DNA of 64,000 nucleotides, taken from Harmothoe impar. Lineage: Eukaryota; Annelida; Polychaeta; Phyllodocida; Polynoidae. The translations under genes and the position numbers were made by a program. Under the pieces are notes generated by a model. It did not search any database, was not told where the DNA came from, and saw only the letters and a program-made list of their open reading frames with translations. The DNA is taken from positions 54,233,800 through 54,297,799 of the forward strand of contig OX381714.1 in the NCBI GenBank assembly GCA_947462335.1, in the 5' to 3' direction. This document shows, one piece after another, positions 57,952 through 64,000 of the stretch. Within the stretch, counting starts at the first letter, position 1, and each line of letters starts with the position of its first letter.

Positions 57952-58685
57952 TTGTGTGAGTGCAGCCTGTAGATGCCCCTGTTCTAACCAGCAGTGCTGC
58001 TGTGGTTGGAAGCCGGTGAGGGACTGGATAGTATCAGCACCGTATTGTAGGCAACCCTGTAATCTTCAGATCATTTCATAGATTCGATCATCTAGTTAGT
58101 TTTAGTTTTTTCACATTAGGGGTAATGCAGTCTTTGCGAAAACTTTTTCATGCCACAGGACATTTGGTCCTGCAAATTTTCAATGTTGCAGGACCGGCTA
58201 CATCTTTGAAGGACTGTAGAGCCGCATATCTGATGATTTGTGTATAGAAACAAAATTTGAGTATAAAATAGTATACATAGTTTTACACAGAATGTTGACA
58301 AACATATTACAGCATTCAGTTCAGAAAAGCCCAACACGTGACTGGACTAAGAGACTGTAAATGATTATCTTTTCTATTACACCTTCTCTGACAGTTGGTG
58401 CCCTATTGGCTAATTAATGAAAAACTTCCAATGTTCTGTAAAGATTGTTTAGCCAAATAAAAATATCAAAATACAATACATTCCGTCTTGCTACACTAGT
58501 CAATCTGCTGTGGCATTTTAGGTGAACATTGCCACTGCCCTGCATGTTTGTGCAAAGACTGCTAATGGCCAAAACTGAAACCAGGTTTGGGGGATTATAG
58601 GTGCACATTAAAACACAATAAATCCGTCCCCAGTGACCTGGTGGTGGTTCCTAAGGAGGGCTGAGTATCACTGGGCGGATTATCA

Positions 58686-60270
58686 GGCCCTCATCAAAAA
58701 CGCTATTGACAGTTCGAACTGTCAATAGTGGAAAAATTCCTGTTATTGACAGTTCACACTGTCAATAGTGGAATATTTCTGTCTTATTGACAGTTCCTCA
58801 TGCAGACCGTCAATAGTGGAACATTTCTGTCTTTAATATTGACAGTTCTCACTTTTTGCCTTGAAAAACTGTTTTGCACTAAAAGTAGGTACTGCGCATA
58901 TATGCGAATCATAGCGGCGAAATCGCCTATCCTCAGAGAAAATATGTCAATCTTTACAAGCCTCCAGAGACCAGGAAAATTTATGTACAGAAATCTCAAA
59001 CCCCTTATTAAAAAGTATTACTTTTGTGGCATTTCATAGAAAATAATAGGTTCAAAAACATATTATTATTGAAAAAAAATGTTCGTCCCGCCCCTCACAC
59101 TGAAGTTTTAAATAGTTATTACAACCATGTGAAGAGAGCTAAGCAATCCTATGGATGGTGCAGTGGCAAAATTAAATCATAGTTATTTTTCTATACAAGC
59201 TTAAAGAAAATAAAGTTAATTTCCATAACAAAATTATTATGGTATTGATGTTGACATGTCATGGGTAGTATTCGTTTCAAATTACAAGAGGATTGAGTGG
59301 CTATTTAACAATCTATGGCACCATTTGCAGTATAGCATTTGTGACAAAGTTACATATTAGTGATCTTGCCATTTCTAAACTAATATGACTCAAAAGATAC
59401 ACATAGGAAATGATCTGAGAGAAATCATTCATGCTCTATGTAGCGTGTAGGTACATTACATGTAATACCAAAGTCCTCAAGTCTGTATTCCTTGAACTAG
59501 GTACGGGGTAAAAAAGGCAGAATGGCCATTTTCAGTGGTAAGGGATTGGTAATTCTGCCACATTCTGAAGATATTTATGCAATGTCCATATATAGTTGAT
59601 TGGGAAATATCTTTTTCCAACTGCAAATTGTCATCAAAATAAGTGTATTATCACTCTGAAATTGGCCCATTGGTTATTAAAAATGAAAGATGCTAAATGG
59701 CTGAAACTTTTTTTTTTTGGAAAATTCATATAAAATTAACTACTGAACGGATCTTAACATAGTTACCATAATACTTCGGCATTCTTTATCAGCTTCCTAA
59801 CCAGTATAACGATTTTGTTCAGGGAAGGGTTTCTTGAAACTATCCATGGTACCTACTAAAAGACGGTTCTGCACTGAAAAACGGATTTCCATTGAAAAAC
59901 AGTTTTGCACTAAAAAATGGTTTTGCACTGAAAATGGTTTTGCAAAACCGTTTATTTCTCAAAATCAGTTTTGCACCCAAAGTCGACTCTTCCATCAAAA
60001 TCGACTCTTTCATCAAAATCGACTTTTGCATGACAGTGGTAAGGAACTGTCACTAAGAGAGGAAATTCACACTATTGACAGTTTGGTGAAGAACTGTCAA
60101 AAACGGTATAATTTATCACTATTGACAGTTTGAACTGTCAATAAGAGAGAAATATCCCACTATTGACAGTTTGAACTGTCAATAGCAAGATCAAGGTGGG
60201 CCAGCCATTGACAGTTCAAACTGTCAATAATGGGATGTTTGTCTCTTATTGACAGTTCAAACTGTCCATA
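58686..60270. repeat. Foldback-like block with palindromic ATTGACAGTT subrepeats at both ends
   Basis: Units of the form ATTGACAGTT(N)AACTGTCAAT, each itself a palindrome, occur at about 58706, 58743, 58785 and 58839 and again at about 60073, 60119, 60161, 60206 and 60248, at about 42-bp spacing. Just inside both clusters lie GAAAAACxGTTTTGCACTAAAA units (about 58860 and 59875-59950). About 1 kb of AT-rich sequence lies between. Confidence 0.7.
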
Positions 60271-60506
60271 ACACAATGAAATTCTCTTGATATTACCTCA
60301 TTAAACCCAGCCCCTACACAGGTATAAATGGGCCACCTATTAGTAATTTAAAGTGTCTATATCTTCATCTGCCCTAAATAAACCATTTTTTTATGGCACC
60401 CGGTCAAAGTCGTTCACATTGGCCGGAAGTCCTGAGCCACAGCCCCAAGCACTTTCGTTCAGCCAACCATGGCGTTGGCTGACCTGAAAACAGGGGAATT
60501 TCGTGA

Positions 60507-60509
<3 letters not shown>

Positions 60510-60599
<90 letters not shown>
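60510..60599. repeat. (TA)n microsatellite
   Basis: About 45 uninterrupted TA units. Confidence 0.95.
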
Positions 60600-60601
<2 letters not shown>

Positions 60602-62102
60602 GCTGAATCTGATATAGTGTCGCATAGATTGTGACGGTGCTTTGACCAAACTGCAGGCACCCTACTGCCTTCCAAGCTACATACCATCTGGTTAGCCCTA
60701 AAAGAGACAGGTAGGTATCCATAAGATATATCTCTTGTTCACATTAACAACTTTTAGAATCATACAATACTACACAATTCTGACTGTAGGTGGTATATGT
60801 GTATAGATAGATACGACATTGAAGGGATGGGGAGATTAATTGATCTCAAAGAATAACGTGTTCTGAATCTACGTGAAACTGTGATTGAAGAGTAATATAT
60901 AATAATTTCGGATGCTGTACTGCATTTTGGAGGTGTGAAAACAGTCAGGGAGAATCCACATGCATGTCACACCTGTATGTAGCTGTGAATAAGGTGTGGC
61001 AGAAATGCCTCTGCTCTGATAAAACATTGTCCAGCTTTGGCTGTCTGGGCCCACGATGATACAAAATAACCCCCTTGCAGGTATTTTTCTTGTCCTACCT
61101 TTCTGTTTGAGGGGTATATTGATTTATTTTATAATATATTTTATGACCATGTAGGAGTTCCGATATTGCGCAAATTCCGATATCGCGCGTGACATATACA
61201 CGAAATTGAAGATCATAATTATTATAGTGAGTAGCTGCATTTAGAATTATCCGGAATAACGTTTTTTTACTTCCTTGTTATTAATGTCTGGCCCCTGTTA
61301 TATCTCAAAGAGTAGCCCTTATCCCACGAAATAAGGGCGACATGAGGGCCAACCTTAGGCCTTCGATTAAACCATAAAATCCCTGATGCTACATAAGAAA
61401 ATGTCCTTATGTCACAAATGCCATTATCCCCTAAATCTTTATACGTGTATTGGCCTCATTATATATATGAGCCAACGTATAGGTTTTATTTGCCAATCAA
61501 CTTGGCCTTATTCCTGAAACAAATATACTATATTGATTATGCACTTTAATATCATTTTGATAGTTACTATAGTTCAATTGTCTCCACATTCTGGAAGATT
61601 TGGCCTTTTGCTAGTCTAAAAGTTTCTCGAAAATGGAATGATGCATAATTCCCTTTTTATCATGTGTAGACAGACTGGGTGTGTGAATTAGGTAGGTCTG
61701 AAATGCTCTTCTCTGTCCATATGGGTAAACTAGACTTTTCATCATTAAAGTAGCAATATCACCACTCGGGCAGCTATCACATAGTAGACTAGAACAGTAC
61801 TAGAATTTTGAATGGGACACGCTTGGTGATTCTGCCGCTTTAAAGTTAGTACACCCGATATCTGGGACCAAAAAAAATAATCCCTAAAATGAGTCAGAAT
61901 GTTTATGAATAACACAATTAACTCCCTATCTTCTCCATTTTTCTTTATTCCCTCAGACTTTGCTCTAATTTGATTTTATTGCCCAATATATGGGCAATAA
62001 AATATACATTTTGGAATAAAATCGTGCACGTCTTTATGTAGAAATTAAAATTTGGTAAAAATACATACCCACTTTAATCCTTGGTATGCACACTGATGCA
62101 TA
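60600..62102. other. Intergenic DNA
   Basis: AT-rich. No supported gene or repeat structure seen. Confidence 0.3.
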
Positions 62103-62104
62103 TA

Positions 62105-62716
62105 TGTGACCCATCTAGGGAAAAGACCCCTTCAGGCGGGGTTTTTAGCTCTGGTTTTGGCCACCAGGAGGCACCATTGTTGCAAAAGAGTGTAATATAC
62201 ATGAAAAAAGTTCTAAAACCATTTTTCATGTAGAATGCAATGATCTACATGAAAAAATTCCATCTTTGATGCAAACATTCTATATTTGGAATATTTGAGA
62301 ACGTTTTTGTGAAGAATTAGCACATATGATACTTTCTGGTTGCCATGGAAACCATCTCAAAAGCCTAAATTGGAGGTAATATCTGGATTTCTTGAAAAAT
62401 CGAAACAGTTACCCAAAACTGAAAACAAAATGCAAAAATTCCTTCTAGAACCGAATTTAGACTAATAATTCCAATTTTATTTGGTTATTTTTGAGTAAAA
62501 CTGATTTTTCATAATTATCATCATTTACTATGGGACACAATGTAATGAGAGCTTACTTACCATTTTGAATTAGTGATATGTACTTATGTTTGAAAAGATT
62601 CCAACAAAACTACCAGTTTTTTTTAGCCCATGATATCTTATTTTAAAGATTATGAGATCGACTTTAATTACTATTCCCCCCCCCCCTGGAAGGGTCTTTT
62701 CCCTCACCTGGTCACA
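62105..62716. mobile_element. TA-flanked inverted-repeat element
   Basis: The ends TGTGACCCATCTAGGGAAAA and TTTTCCCTCACCTGGTCACA are inverted, with TA on both sides and adjoining GACCCCTTC/GAAGGGTC. About 610 bp with no ORF. It lies directly before the exon at 62799. Confidence 0.6.
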
Positions 62717-62798
62717 TATCTTTCTATGTAATCTGTATCTGCTTGGTGTTACAGGTGGTATCTAAGAGCAATCCCTCAGCTGTACTTCAACCTTCAAC

Positions 62799-63023
62799 AT
62801 GGGCATGAAGGATCGAGCTAAGGATCTACTTCCTTGTCCTTTGTACTGTTTTGTATTGTTTATTTCTTCCATATGCGTCATCATCATGATTATTTCCCCA
62901 TTTGTACTTATTATTAATGGAAGTACGGTAATGCGTGTCTACCTGCAACACAAGGACTTCGTCCCTGCCCGCTGCTCATTTGTAGTGATACATGACCATG
63001 GTGTGAAGGATTGTAATTACGCG
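62799..63023 (+). CDS. Putative exon of a small membrane protein (orphan)
   Basis: ATG at 62799 opens 75 codons, with a consensus donor GTAAGT at 63024 (after ...TACGC) and an acceptor-like TTACAG at about 62750-62756 upstream. The encoded N-terminus has a basic start, one strong hydrophobic segment (residues about 14-40) and then an ectodomain-like stretch with two Cys (ARC, KDC) and charged residues. This could be the first transmembrane helix of a two-pass protein such as a KCNMB/TipE-type channel auxiliary subunit, but that is a weak guess from topology. No following exon is visible in the remaining about 970 bp. Confidence 0.4.
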
Positions 63024-64000
63024 TAAGTTCAGATGTATACTGTATTCATTAGGTAAGCTACCCTGGACTGGTCTAAGCCTATCCCACGACCTAGTAAGAG
63101 AATGAACAGTTTGGTAGTGCCAACCAAGAGGTCAAGGCAGTGCCTTTGCCAACACCGTGAGGACAACATGGGCCAGCAAAAGGGAAAAACTTGTCCTGTC
63201 TACGGTAGCTCAGGAGGGTCTCTTTCAAAAAAGAAAATTCCTTCACATATAGGGAATAGGGGGGTGGGGAATAAGGGAATGGATTATTGACTAGGTAATA
63301 GGGGGGTAGGGGACTGGCGGGATAGGGGAGTGAGGAAGTAGTGGAGATGGGGAGTATGGGAATGGGGGAAAAGGCCAGAATTATACCTCCCTCTGCCTGC
63401 ATTTGCCTGCATCTGCCTGTCAGTGAGAGTAGTTACAAATGATCTCCAGTATAGGAATCTGGAGCTATACCCTGTGAGTCCGCCATTTTATATTTCGCTG
63501 GTTGCTGTTCAGCCCACTGATAAGACATCCCACTATGGGTACAATTTGGGGACAAACAGGGGACAGGCTAGTGACAGTCTTATCAGCTCTTATTAGTGCT
63601 GCCCGCCGCAACCAGCTCCAGTTCCGACTAGGCCGTATAGCACCATGTGGCACCTTAGTTAGATACTATGACAGCCTCTCCAGCACTTCCTATCAAACAA
63701 ACAGCTTGATAGGTGTATTTGCATTTTCACCACAGTGATGCTCTCCTATTGGTTGGAGGTTACTTTTTGACACACCACTTAGAGGAGGGGGGGTCCAACT
63801 GCAAAGACTCCACCTCTCGGGGAACGGGGGAACTACAACATTTGGCTGCTATCTCTCAAACCCAGCATGTCCGAGAAAATGCCATAATACTCTAATACTA
63901 CCACATTTGACAACTAACCAATGATACATCCATATCAAAAAGACTTTCCCCTTTGTGCCTGCCACATATTAGAGGCATGCAATGTTTTAGAATAGAGAAA
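63024..64000. other. Putative intron or intergenic DNA
   Basis: Contains a GGGGAATAGGGG-type purine-rich tract at about 63250-63370. No further exon recognised. Confidence 0.3.

Noticed and set aside
59834..60133. 99-codon frame with repeated FCT motifs
   Set aside because: It is produced by TTTTGCACTGAAAAA-type subrepeats of the foldback-like block.

Overview
The window is metazoan nuclear DNA. It has spliced genes with GT/AG introns, AT-rich introns full of hairpin MITEs, microsatellites, two large LTR retrotransposons and a 200-N assembly gap. The receptor type, the tandem duplication and the TE mix suggest an aquatic invertebrate or basal deuterostome. A lancelet (Branchiostoma) is my best guess, but nothing in the sequence proves it.

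Host genes. Two tandem, same-strand paralogues of a nicotinic-acetylcholine-receptor-like Cys-loop channel subunit lie at 638-9402 and 12481-33688. Each has nine coding exons with identical intron phases (423 and 419 residues as I splice them). Their membrane halves are nearly identical and their ligand-binding halves are quite different. Copy 1 has lost the loop A Tyr and the loop B Trp of the agonist site; copy 2 keeps both. Both have an unusual M2 pore. A lone exon for a small membrane protein lies at 62799-63023.

Retroelements. Intron 6 of receptor 2, between the M1 and M2 exons, holds an antisense 11.7-kb Ty3/gypsy-like element (19475-31173; TSD ATAG; LTRs differing at one position by eye). 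It has gag (with an in-frame UGA), pol and a long third ORF with two C2H2-like zinc-binding motifs. A second antisense gypsy-like element (41789 into the gap at 49925) has gag, pol and a broken env-like region resembling the insect errantivirus/baculovirus-F type. In both elements a canonical retroviral -1 slippery heptamer sits immediately before the gag stop, followed by a strong hairpin. This translational cassette is the best-supported unusual system in the window. The two elements appear to use different primer tRNAs (His-like and Leu-like).

Smaller repeats. At least ten inverted-repeat/MITE-like elements occur, including a 2.2-kb inverted repeat in intron 1 of receptor 2 with TA duplications, two related families with ACACAGA-type ends, a foldback-like block with palindromic subrepeats (58686-60270), and nine scattered copies of a 20-bp motif at 53572-55048. 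The rest (about 33.7-41.8 kb and 50.1-62.7 kb) is repeat-rich intergenic DNA in which I see no convincing gene.
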